Of a stretch of 42,337 nt of DNA, positions 7,149-14,612 are shown one piece after another (the stretch's first letter is position 1; each line of letters opens with the position of its first letter). The position numbers and the translations under genes were made by a program. The DNA is from Acidobacteriota bacterium. Its GTDB lineage: Bacteria; Acidobacteriota; Vicinamibacteria; Fen-336. A model generated the notes under the pieces. That model searched no databases and was not told the origin of the DNA. It saw nothing but the letters and a program-made list of their open reading frames with translations. Where the stretch lies: the NCBI GenBank assembly GCA_022340585.1, contig JAJDNS010000220.1, forward strand, positions 1 through 42,337. The letters are read 5' to 3'.

Positions 7149-8729
7149 TTACAGGTCCGGGATCTTCTTCCCGTAGACAACGACGTCCCGGATCCTGATG
7201 TCCCGCCCCCCCGATCTCTCGTCCGCGTCCTCGCGGACGACGATTCGGAGCGCGTGCTCGCCGGGCTCGAGCCCGGTGACGTGCCAGTAGTCGATGTCGT
7301 TCGTCCGCTCGGGGATCCACGCGTCCAGAATGTGATCGGACTTCCCCCCGTCGAGGAACACGTCGGCCCGGCCGCCCTCCTGCGTCATGTCACCCATGAC
7401 CGCCACCCCCGTGCCCTCGAAGGTGAGCACCGCCTCGGCGCCCGCCTCCGTGGCCAGCATCGCCTCCCAGCCGCCCCAGGGGTGCTCGTAGCTCTTGCGC
7501 GACCACGGGCCCTTCCACTCCCAGGCCGGGTCGTCGATCGACAGGCGGAGGATCGGAGGGTCGGCCTTCCACTCCTCCAGCGGAGGCGCGACGGGCGTCT
7601 GCAGCGGGATCGTGACCTCGGTGTCGGTGACCCGTCCTCCCGCGCTCTCGATGACGGCCTGGGCCCGCTTCACCGTGGAGTCCACGATCGCGTTGAAGGA
7701 GTACTGCGTGTACTTGAACTTCTCGTTCTCGATGGCGGGGATGCCCGACCGAAACTGCTCGGGGATGGCCTCGTAGCCCACCATCACCCCGAGTATGCCG
7801 GCGGCGCTCGAGGGATTGCAGTCGGAGTCCTGGCCCGACCGGGTGGAGATCTCCAGGGTCCTCGCGAAGTCCTTCTCACCGTACAGCAGACCGAGCGCGA
7901 TGTAGGCCCCGTTGAGGCGGGCGTCGATGTTGAAGGGCACGAGCGCCCCCTCGGGACACATGTCGTCACCGTCCCACTTCTCCTCGAGGAGGGTCCAGGT
8001 CGTCTTCCAGTCCGTCGGGTGCTCGGAGTGCCACCGCAGGACGTCGGCGATGACCTGGCCGTATCCGCTCTCCGCCGGGATGGACTTCAAGCCCTCCTCC
8101 ACGATCATGCGCGGATCCTCCTCGAAGAAGGCGGCGGCGTACATCCCGCTCACGAACATCCCGCCGTAGAGCCCGTCGCCATAGTTCATCACCCGGCCCA
8201 CACGGTCGGCGTACTTGTTGGCCTCCCGGGGCAGGCCCGGCGTCATGAGCCCGATGAAGTCCGCCTCGATCTGGAAGTCGATGTCGTTGGCGTGGATGTT
8301 GTACTCCGGCTGCCCCGACATCGGGGCCTCGATCCCGCGGTTGAGGTTCCGCCGGGCGCCGGCGTTGGCGTGCCAGAGGCGGTACTGGGAGTCGCGGAAC
8401 ATCTCGCCGTACTGCTCGGTGGTGGCGTCGAGGCCCACCGAGTCCATGACCTCGGCAAACGTCATCTCCACGTAGAGGTCGTCCTGGTCGATGGTCTCGG
8501 AGATCATGTCCGGCGTCCACTCGAGCTCGCCTTCGATGATCTTTCCGTTGGAGTGGAACTCGGTGGGGGCCCCGAAGGCCACCCCGATCATCTGGCCGGC
8601 CCAGCCCCCCCGCACCTTGTCCTCCAGGTTGGAGCGGCTCAGGCGGCGCTCCGGGATCTTCTCGGTGCAGGCCAACGAGCTGCTCACGGCCAGGCTCGCG
8701 AGAAGAGCCAGCCCCTGCTTCGCGGTCAT
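7149..8729 (-). CDS. Exported ADP-ribosylglycohydrolase-family protein
   Basis: 526 aa. An N-terminal signal ends in SSSLAC at residues ~17-21, so it may be a lipoprotein, though the lipobox is not ideal. The ADP-ribosyl-(dinitrogen reductase) hydrolase fold follows: GGWAGQMIGVAFGAPTEF near the start, ETIDQDDLYVEMTF (the acidic metal-binding block) and RSGQDSDCNPSSAAG, which contains the DSD metal ligands. After about residue 390 there is a beta-rich C-terminal region (AVLTFEGTGVAVMGD, DVFLDGGKSDHILD, GEHALRIVVREDAD) typical of carbohydrate-binding or jelly-roll-like modules. The start is ATG 8729 with GGGGGTGA upstream. Export plus the C-terminal module point to an extracytoplasmic substrate rather than nitrogenase control. 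The substrate is unknown, and glycoside hydrolysis is as likely as ADP-ribose removal. Confidence 0.8.
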   Translation of the reverse strand: MTAKQGLALLASLAVSSSLACTEKIPERRLSRSNLEDKVRGGWAGQMIGVAFGAPTEFHSNGKIIEGELEWTPDMISETIDQDDLYVEMTFAEVMDSVGLDATTEQYGEMFRDSQYRLWHANAGARRNLNRGIEAPMSGQPEYNIHANDIDFQIEADFIGLMTPGLPREANKYADRVGRVMNYGDGLYGGMFVSGMYAAAFFEEDPRMIVEEGLKSIPAESGYGQVIADVLRWHSEHPTDWKTTWTLLEEKWDGDDMCPEGALVPFNIDARLNGAYIALGLLYGEKDFARTLEISTRSGQDSDCNPSSAAGILGVMVGYEAIPEQFRSGIPAIENEKFKYTQYSFNAIVDSTVKRAQAVIESAGGRVTDTEVTIPLQTPVAPPLEEWKADPPILRLSIDDPAWEWKGPWSRKSYEHPWGGWEAMLATEAGAEAVLTFEGTGVAVMGDMTQEGGRADVFLDGGKSDHILDAWIPERTNDIDYWHVTGLEPGEHALRIVVREDADERSGGRDIRIRDVVVYGKKIPDL

Positions 8730-8900
8730 TGCTCACCCCCTGGTGATCGACGCACTCACGGTCGACGGCCCTACCCTACCCCGGCGCCCGGCCGAAGGGA
8801 ATGGGCCATCTGGCGCGCCTCCACGAACCCTCTCGCGGCCACGGGGCCGAGGACGTGACCGCGCCGCCTCCCAGGCGGTGCGCAAAGGACCGCGACACGG

Positions 8901-8931
8901 TACGATTGCCCCTGCCAGGCCGCGGCAGGGG
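8901..8931 (+). promoter_or_regulatory. Candidate zwf promoter -10 and perfect 8-bp dyad
   Basis: TACGAT at 8901-8906 could be a -10 box. It is followed at once by CCCCTGCC (8909-8916), a 7-nt loop, and GGCAGGGG (8924-8931), a perfect inverted repeat over the expected transcription start. It could be an operator or a 5' mRNA hairpin upstream of the zwf-pgl pair. No -35 box was identified. Confidence 0.4.
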
Positions 8932-8962
8932 GAGCACCAGGATTGCAGAACCGGAGCGAGCG

Positions 8963-10474
8963 TTGACGGACGTCGACCACGACCCGCCCGGCTGCACCCT
9001 CGTCGTCTTCGGAGGGGCCGGTGACCTGACCCGGCGACTCCTGCTGCCCGCCCTCTTGAACCTCGCCGCCGAGGGCCGCCTCCCCGAGCGATTCGCCCTC
9101 GTGGGCTACGGCCGCACCGACCTCGACGACGAGACCTACCGCGAGCGCCTCGACGACGCCGTCCGGGAGCACGCGAGCAGGAGCCTCGACCCCGCGCTGT
9201 GGTCCGCCCTGCGCCCCCGGGTGCGCTGGGTGAGAGGCCACTTCGACGAGCCCGATGCCTACGCCCGCCTCGGGCAGACCCTGGCCGAGATCGGCGGGGC
9301 TGCTCTCGGCGGGGGCTGCTCGCTCTTCTATCTCGCCTGCCCGCCCCGGTTCTTCGCGGACGTCGCGCGCCAGCTCGGGGCCGCCGGGCTCGCCGGCGAC
9401 GAGGGAGGGCACCGGCGTCGCCTCGTCGTCGAGAAGCCCTTCGGTCGGGACCTGGCCTCCGCTCGACAGCTGAACCGGACCCTCCTCGAGGTCTTCGGAG
9501 AATCCCAGCTGTTCCGAATCGATCACTATCTGGGCAAGGAGACGGTCCAGAACATCCTGGCCTTCCGCTTCGCCAACGGGTTCTTCGAGCCAATCTGGAA
9601 CCGTCGCTACGTGGACAGCGTGCAGATCACGGTGGCCGAGGTGCTCGGGGTCGAGGGCCGTGGGAACTACTTCGAGCGCGCGGGAACGTTGCGCGACATG
9701 GTGCCCAACCACCTGTTCCAGGTGCTGACCCTGATCGCGATGGAGCCGCCCAGCTCGCTGGGCGCCGACGCGGTGCGCGACGAGAAGGCCAAGGTCCTCC
9801 GCTCGGTCCCCACCTGGACGCCGGAGCAGGTCGCGGACGACGCGGTCCGCGCGCAGTACGGACCCGGTCGCATCGCCTCCGGCGAGGAGGTCCCTGGCTA
9901 CACCGGGGAGCCCAGCGTCGACCCCGCCTCCCGTACCGAGACCTATGCCGCCCTTCATCTCAGGATCGACTCCTGGCGCTGGGCCGGGGTCCCCTTCTAC
10001 CTGCGTACCGGCAAGCGCCTCAGCCGCCGGGCGAGCGAGGTCGTCGTCCGCTTCCGGCGGGCCCCCCTCCAGCTCTTCCGGGACACGCCGGCGGTCAGCG
10101 GCCTCGACTCCAACCAGCTGGTGCTGCGGCTGCAGCCCCGCGAGGGCATCGCCCTCCGATTCGACGTGAAGCGCCCGGGTCCCGAGATGACGCTGGGCAA
10201 GGTGGACATGGACTTCTGCTACTCCGAGTACTTCGGGGAGACCGCAGCCACCGGCTACGAGACCCTCCTCCGCGACGCCATGCGCGGAGATGCGACCCTG
10301 TTCCAGCGCGCGGACAACGTCGAGGAAGGCTGGCGAGTGGTGCAGCCCGTGCTCGACGCTTGGGAAGCGGAGCGCTCCGCCCCCCTTCCCTCCTATCCGG
10401 CGGGCTCCGATGGGCCGGGGGCCGCAGACGCGCTCCTGGCCCGGGACGGCCGCCAATGGAACCCCATCGCATGA
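8963..10474 (+). CDS. zwf: Glucose-6-phosphate 1-dehydrogenase
   Basis: A 503-aa cytoplasmic enzyme that oxidises glucose 6-phosphate to 6-phosphogluconolactone with NAD(P)+, the entry to the oxidative pentose phosphate pathway. The dinucleotide site is [12 protein letters not shown] (normally GASGDL), with EKPFGRDL after it. The substrate signature RIDHYLGKE is at residues 185-193, and [10 protein letters not shown] carries the general-base His region. The C-terminal FYLRTGKRL also matches the family. The start is TTG 8963 with GGAG 6 nt upstream. An ATG at 8801 would add 54 low-complexity residues and cover the likely promoter. The stop overlaps the next gene's start (ATGA). GAGGAGDL-type substitutions at the first Ser are tolerated in the family. 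The length is normal. Confidence 0.95.
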   Translation: MTDVDHDPPGCTLVVFGGAGDLTRRLLLPALLNLAAEGRLPERFALVGYGRTDLDDETYRERLDDAVREHASRSLDPALWSALRPRVRWVRGHFDEPDAYARLGQTLAEIGGAALGGGCSLFYLACPPRFFADVARQLGAAGLAGDEGGHRRRLVVEKPFGRDLASARQLNRTLLEVFGESQLFRIDHYLGKETVQNILAFRFANGFFEPIWNRRYVDSVQITVAEVLGVEGRGNYFERAGTLRDMVPNHLFQVLTLIAMEPPSSLGADAVRDEKAKVLRSVPTWTPEQVADDAVRAQYGPGRIASGEEVPGYTGEPSVDPASRTETYAALHLRIDSWRWAGVPFYLRTGKRLSRRASEVVVRFRRAPLQLFRDTPAVSGLDSNQLVLRLQPREGIALRFDVKRPGPEMTLGKVDMDFCYSEYFGETAATGYETLLRDAMRGDATLFQRADNVEEGWRVVQPVLDAWEAERSAPLPSYPAGSDGPGAADALLARDGRQWNPIA

Positions 10475-11223
10475 GGACAGGCGAACCCTACATTCGGATC
10501 TTCCCGGGGCCCCGCGAGCTCGCCCGGGCCGCGGCGGCCGAGGTCCTCCGCCGCGGGCGGCGCGCGGTCCGCCAGCGGGGCGCCTTCGACGTCGCTCTCG
10601 CCGGGGGAAGCACCCCGTTGGCTCTCTACGAAGCCCTCGCCTCCGGCTCCGCCGCCCGCTCCGGGCTCTGGCGTCACGTGCACGTCTTCTGGGGCGACGA
10701 GCGCATCGTCCCTCCGGAGGATCCGGCCAGCAACTACGGTACGGCCTGGAAGGCGGGCCTGCGCCGCCTGAGGCTGTCCGCCGATCACGTCCACCGTGTC
10801 CGTGGCGAGACTGCCGACGCCCGGCACGCGGCCGTGGTGTACGAGAACGAGCTGCGCTCCCGGTTCGTGGGCGCGGTCTGGCCCCGGTTCGACCTGGTCC
10901 TTCTCGGGCTGGGGACCGACGGGCACACCGCGTCGCTGTTCCCGGGGTCGGATGCCCTCGAGGAGAAGGAGCGCTGGACGGCAGCCGCCGAGGACGGCGA
11001 TCCTCCGGTGCCACGGGTGACCCTCACCCTGCCGGTGCTCAACAACGCTGCCGCCGTCCTCTTCCTGGTCGCCGGCTCCGCGAAGGCCGGAGTCCTGGCC
11101 TCCCTGCTGACCGCCGATCCCCAGCGCCCGGTTCCCGCTCGCCGCGTGCGGCCCGCGCGCGGAGACGTCATGTTTTTCGCGGACCGGGCCGCCGCGGCGG
11201 GTCTCTCCCCGGCCCGCCGTTGA
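10471..11223 (+). CDS. pgl: 6-phosphogluconolactonase (SOL/DevB type)
   Basis: A 250-aa cytosolic hydrolase that opens the lactone made by the preceding zwf product, giving 6-phosphogluconate. Family motifs are all visible: [17 protein letters not shown] near residues 33-49, [36 protein letters not shown] (carrying the catalytic region) and a C-terminal [20 protein letters not shown] 10471 overlaps the zwf stop by 4 bp (ATGA), so translation is coupled; an in-frame ATG at 10456 is possible. The pair forms a two-gene operon. No gnd gene follows. Confidence 0.93.
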   Translation: MRTGEPYIRIFPGPRELARAAAAEVLRRGRRAVRQRGAFDVALAGGSTPLALYEALASGSAARSGLWRHVHVFWGDERIVPPEDPASNYGTAWKAGLRRLRLSADHVHRVRGETADARHAAVVYENELRSRFVGAVWPRFDLVLLGLGTDGHTASLFPGSDALEEKERWTAAAEDGDPPVPRVTLTLPVLNNAAAVLFLVAGSAKAGVLASLLTADPQRPVPARRVRPARGDVMFFADRAAAAGLSPARR

Positions 11224-11284
11224 CCCTCTGACCACCAGGGACCGGCCCGCACGGGTCGACCTTCGGCCTCACGCCTCGGTGAGA

Positions 11285-11290
11285 TAAGAT
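11285..11290 (+). promoter_or_regulatory. -10 box 6 nt before the PDZ-protein start (leaderless)
   Basis: TAAGAT lies directly 5' of GATCCC and the GTG at 11297. No ribosome-binding site is present between them, so the PDZ-ClC transcript probably starts at or near its first codon. Confidence 0.45.
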
Positions 11291-11296
11291 GATCCC

Positions 11297-12637
11297 GTGG
11301 CCGTACGACTCCCCGGAAGCTCCTACGTTCGCAGGCTGCACGAGCGCGGTCTCCTCCTCCCCATCGTCGTGAGCCTCGTCGTCGTGGGGATCCTGGTCCA
11401 GGGCTACCTCCAGCGCAGCCCCGTGCCCGACCCGGAGGAGCCTGCCGACGATGCCACCTCGACCCTGCCGACCACCTCGGCTCCCTTCCGGCCCGACCTC
11501 GAGAAGGTCCCCCTCACCTACTTCTCCGACTACTGGCTCCAGCTCGGCGAGCGCGCGCACGACCTTCTCGTGAGCCTTGGCGAGGCCCAGATGGCCGGGG
11601 TCCGCGTGAGCCAGGGCTACGCCCTGAGCTCCGTCGCGGCCGCCGATGCGGTCAGGGTCGCCCCGGGCGACGCCCCCGAAGGACAGCTCGTGGCGGTGGA
11701 CGGTCGACGGGGCGCGGCGCTCTTTCGACTGACAGGCGAGGTGGGCGCCTCTCCCCGCCCCTCGTCGGCGGCGTTGCACGCGGGAGCCTGGATCGCCGCC
11801 GTCACGTTGGACCCCGAGCGCGGCCTGCAGGTGGTGCCCGGACACCTCGTCTCCGCCCCCTCGGCCGCCGCCCGCTGGCTGCACGTCGCCATCTCGTTTC
11901 CCGACTCGTTCGACGTGGCCGCGATCGTCGACCTCGACAGCCACCTCGTGGGGGTGGCCCTGCGGCGACCTGACGGGGTTCGGGTCCTCACCGTCCCGGC
12001 CGCAACCGCGATGGTGGACCGGCTCGCCTCGAGTCCCTCCTGCCGCGCCGTCGACGTGGCGCCCATCCCCGACGCCGTGCGGGCAGCCCTGCATCTCAAG
12101 GAAGGCGTCGTCGTCGAGACGGTCGCCACGACCGCCTTCGCCTCCCCACCCGACCTGCTTCCCGGAGACGTCCTCCTGCAGCTGGCCGGGGAGCAGCTCT
12201 CGAGCCCGGAGGAGTTCGCCGAGGCCTGGGACAGCCAGAGGCCCGGGAGTCGCGTGCGCTACCTGGTCTCTCGGGGAAGCCGGCGCCTCGTGCGCCGCAT
12301 CGAGATGCCCGGACGGGACTGCCGCCCGGACGGGGAGAGCCCCCGCGAGATCCCGCAGCTCGGCGCCGTCGTTCAGTGGGCACCGGGCCCCGAGGCCGCC
12401 GGTCCCGGCGCCGGTCCCGGCTTCCGGGTTCTCCACGTCCCGGCGAAGAGCCGGGCCGCGGCGGCAGGGATCGAGCCGGGAGACGTCGTCGTGGCCGTCG
12501 ACGGGACGCCTCTCGCCTGGCCGGATGCGCGGAGGTTGCTCGACCCGGAGTGGGCCAGCGGGCACGTCCCCGTGCTCACGGTCCAGCGCGGCGATTCCGT
12601 GCGCCTCACCACCCCGCCCGAGAGCCAGGAAGAGTAG
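11297..12637 (+). CDS. Membrane-anchored protein with degenerate trypsin-like region and two PDZ domains
   Basis: 446 aa. One N-terminal transmembrane helix (LLLPIVVSLVVVGILVQGYL, ~20-39) leads to a Pro-rich linker and a ~200-residue beta-rich part with the spacing of an HtrA/trypsin domain. The usual TAAHC, DIAL and GNSGG motifs are absent, and IVDLDSHLVGVAL sits where the post-Ser strand would be. Two PDZ domains follow: about 265-345 (SPPDLLPGDVLLQLAGEQL) and about 375-440 (AAAAGIEPGDVVVAVDGTPL). It is therefore likely a catalytically dead HtrA-like scaffold in the periplasm. Its stop shares a base with the start of the ClC gene (TAGTG), so the two are translationally coupled and may act together. 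GTG 11297 is the start, with -10 box TAAGAT 6 nt upstream. Confidence 0.7.
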   Translation: MAVRLPGSSYVRRLHERGLLLPIVVSLVVVGILVQGYLQRSPVPDPEEPADDATSTLPTTSAPFRPDLEKVPLTYFSDYWLQLGERAHDLLVSLGEAQMAGVRVSQGYALSSVAAADAVRVAPGDAPEGQLVAVDGRRGAALFRLTGEVGASPRPSSAALHAGAWIAAVTLDPERGLQVVPGHLVSAPSAAARWLHVAISFPDSFDVAAIVDLDSHLVGVALRRPDGVRVLTVPAATAMVDRLASSPSCRAVDVAPIPDAVRAALHLKEGVVVETVATTAFASPPDLLPGDVLLQLAGEQLSSPEEFAEAWDSQRPGSRVRYLVSRGSRRLVRRIEMPGRDCRPDGESPREIPQLGAVVQWAPGPEAAGPGAGPGFRVLHVPAKSRAAAAGIEPGDVVVAVDGTPLAWPDARRLLDPEWASGHVPVLTVQRGDSVRLTTPPESQEE

Positions 12638-14064
12638 TGCGGGTGCTCCATCTCCCTGACAACTGGGTCGTCGAGATCAAGAAGCGCCTCGCCCAGTTCG
12701 GGCGACTGCGCTCGAGCTTCCTGCCCGAGGAGAACCAGCTCATCGTCCTCGCGGTGGGCGTCGGCCTCCTCACCGGCTTCGGCTCGGTGGGCTTCATCAA
12801 GGTCCTCCACTTCGTCACCGACTTCGCCCGCGAGCGCGTGGCCGCGGGGCTGGGCTTCGTCTTCGGCCCCGCCGACATCGTCCTCCTCCCCGCCCTCGGG
12901 GGCCTGGTCGTCGGCCCGATCATCTACCACTTCGCGCGCGAGGCCCGCGGCCACGGCGTCCCCGAGGTCATGACCGCCCTGGCCACCGCCGGCGGCCGGA
13001 TCCGCCCCCGCGTCGTGCTCGTCAAGATCGCGGCCTCGGCCATGACCATCGGGTTCGGCGGCGCCGCCGGCCGTGAGGGTCCGATGATCCAGATCGGGTC
13101 CGCCATCGGGTCGGGTATCGCCCAGCTCCTCCGCCTCCCGACGCGCCACATCCGAACCCTGGTCGCCTGCGGTGCGGCCGGGGGCGTCGCCGCCACCTTC
13201 AACGCCCCGATCGCAGGCGCCATCTTCTCGATGGAAGTCCTGATGGGGCGTCTGGCCGGCGACTTCCTCCTGGTGATGCTGACCTCGCTCACCTCGTGCT
13301 TCATCGCCCGGGCGTATCTCGGCAACTACCCGGCCTTCGTCGCCCCGTCCTACGAGCTGGTGAGCGCGACCGAGCTTCCCCTGTACTTCGGCCTCGGCCT
13401 CCTCGCCGGCCTCGCGGCCCTTCTCTACGTCCGCCTGCTCTACAAGTCGGAGGACTGGTTCGACGCCTGGAAGTTCCCGGAGTGGCTGAAGCCGGCGGTG
13501 GGCGGCCTGATGGTGGGGATCATCCTGCGCTACTTCCCCGAGATCTACGGGCCCGGGTTTCCGGCCATGGAGGCCGCGTTGTGGGTGCGCTTCTCGTGGG
13601 GACTGCTCGTCGCCCTCTTCGTCGCTGAGCTCTTCGGCAACATCTTCACCCTCGGCTCGGGGGGCTCCGGGGGCGTCTTCGCCCCCAGCCTCTACATGGG
13701 GGCCATGATCGGAGGAGCCTACGGGATGGGGGTCCACGCCCTCTTCCCCGACTCCACCGGCGGCTCGGGGGCCTACGCCATGGTGGGCATGGCTGCGCTC
13801 TTTGCGGCAGCGGCGAAGGCGCCGACGACGTCGATCCTCATCCTCTTCGAGATGACCAACGACTACCGGATCATCCTGCCCCTCATGGTCGCCACCGTGG
13901 GGAGCGTCACCCTCGCCAACCGGTTCATGCCCTTGAGCATCTACACCCTGAAGCTGCACAACCGCGGCATCACCTACCCGTACGACGACCGGCGGCAGAA
14001 GAAGAAGGAGCCCGCCCCCGAGCAGCCCCCGCCCCCCGAGGACAGCTGGCCGGCGGCGGTCTGA
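12637..14064 (+). CDS. ClC-family chloride channel
   Basis: A 475-aa integral membrane protein with the three ClC selectivity motifs: GHGVPEV (variant of GSGIPE), GREGPMIQ with the gating glutamate E147, and GGVFAPSLYMG. In the exchangers of this family a second, internal glutamate (Glu203 of the E. coli protein) is needed for proton coupling. Here the aligned residue after E200 is Val201 (FSMEVLMG), which favours passive chloride channel activity over H+/Cl- exchange. There are no CBS domains; the C-terminus is a short Pro/Lys-rich tail. The start is GTG 12637, overlapping the previous stop by one base, with AGGAAGA upstream. Confidence 0.9.
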   Translation: MRVLHLPDNWVVEIKKRLAQFGRLRSSFLPEENQLIVLAVGVGLLTGFGSVGFIKVLHFVTDFARERVAAGLGFVFGPADIVLLPALGGLVVGPIIYHFAREARGHGVPEVMTALATAGGRIRPRVVLVKIAASAMTIGFGGAAGREGPMIQIGSAIGSGIAQLLRLPTRHIRTLVACGAAGGVAATFNAPIAGAIFSMEVLMGRLAGDFLLVMLTSLTSCFIARAYLGNYPAFVAPSYELVSATELPLYFGLGLLAGLAALLYVRLLYKSEDWFDAWKFPEWLKPAVGGLMVGIILRYFPEIYGPGFPAMEAALWVRFSWGLLVALFVAELFGNIFTLGSGGSGGVFAPSLYMGAMIGGAYGMGVHALFPDSTGGSGAYAMVGMAALFAAAAKAPTTSILILFEMTNDYRIILPLMVATVGSVTLANRFMPLSIYTLKLHNRGITYPYDDRRQKKKEPAPEQPPPPEDSWPAAV

Positions 14065-14167
14065 GCACGCGGCGCCCGCCGCACCTGATTCATTCGTCTC
14101 ATCCCTCCGCATCTTGCCCCCCGGGCGACGCCGGGAGCAGCATGACCGGGCACGATTGGAGGTCGAC

Positions 14168-14608
14168 ATGAGACAGTCCCGGTTCTGGTCGAGAACGCTC
14201 GCGGCCGTCGCCCTGCTCGCCTCGCCCGCGCTGGTCGTCGCCGCGGACATGAGCGGAGACTGGAGCTACGAGACCTCGGAGAGCTGGAACAAGGGGCCCT
14301 GCCCCATGGGCAAGAGCGGCTCGGGCAAGATCGAGATCACCCAGGACGGCGACGAGGTGACCCTCGTCTTCGTGAGTGGCCGCAAGTGTCGACCGACGTC
14401 GATGTGCACCTTCGACGGGACCCTCTCGGGGGACAAGCTCGTGGTCTCGAATGCCGCGAAGGTCGACGACGAGGGCGGCGCGGTGAAGAACGAGATCACC
14501 CTGACCTTCTCCGGCGCCGATGCCGCGTCGGGCACCTCGGAGTCCTCCTACACCCACCCCGGAGGCATGGAGTGCCGCTGGGGCTCGAAGGTGAAGCTCA
14601 CGCGCTGA
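14168..14608 (+). CDS. Small secreted protein of unknown function
   Basis: 146 aa. It has a Sec signal (TLAAVALLASPALVVAAD, cleavage about residue 26) and a mature ~120-residue beta-strand-rich domain opening with SGDWSYETSESW. Four cysteines (GPCPMG, RKCRPTSMCTF, MECRW) could form two disulfides, which suits a periplasmic location. GGAGGT 5 nt before ATG 14168 is a near-ideal ribosome site, suggesting strong translation. The architecture resembles small lipocalin-like or META-like periplasmic proteins, but I cannot assign a family. It converges on ppc with only 4 bp between stops. Confidence 0.7.
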   Translation: MRQSRFWSRTLAAVALLASPALVVAADMSGDWSYETSESWNKGPCPMGKSGSGKIEITQDGDEVTLVFVSGRKCRPTSMCTFDGTLSGDKLVVSNAAKVDDEGGAVKNEITLTFSGADAASGTSESSYTHPGGMECRWGSKVKLTR

Positions 14609-14612
14609 CCGG

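Noticed and set aside
6555..8858. 767-codon plus-strand frame opposite Omp85 and ADP-ribosylglycohydrolase genes
   Set aside because: Spans two real minus-strand genes and their intergenic hairpin; composition is low-complexity and no motif is present.
14065..14167. CCCGG/CCGGG stem as terminator of the ClC gene
   Set aside because: A 5-bp GC stem with no T-tract is common by chance in this base composition.
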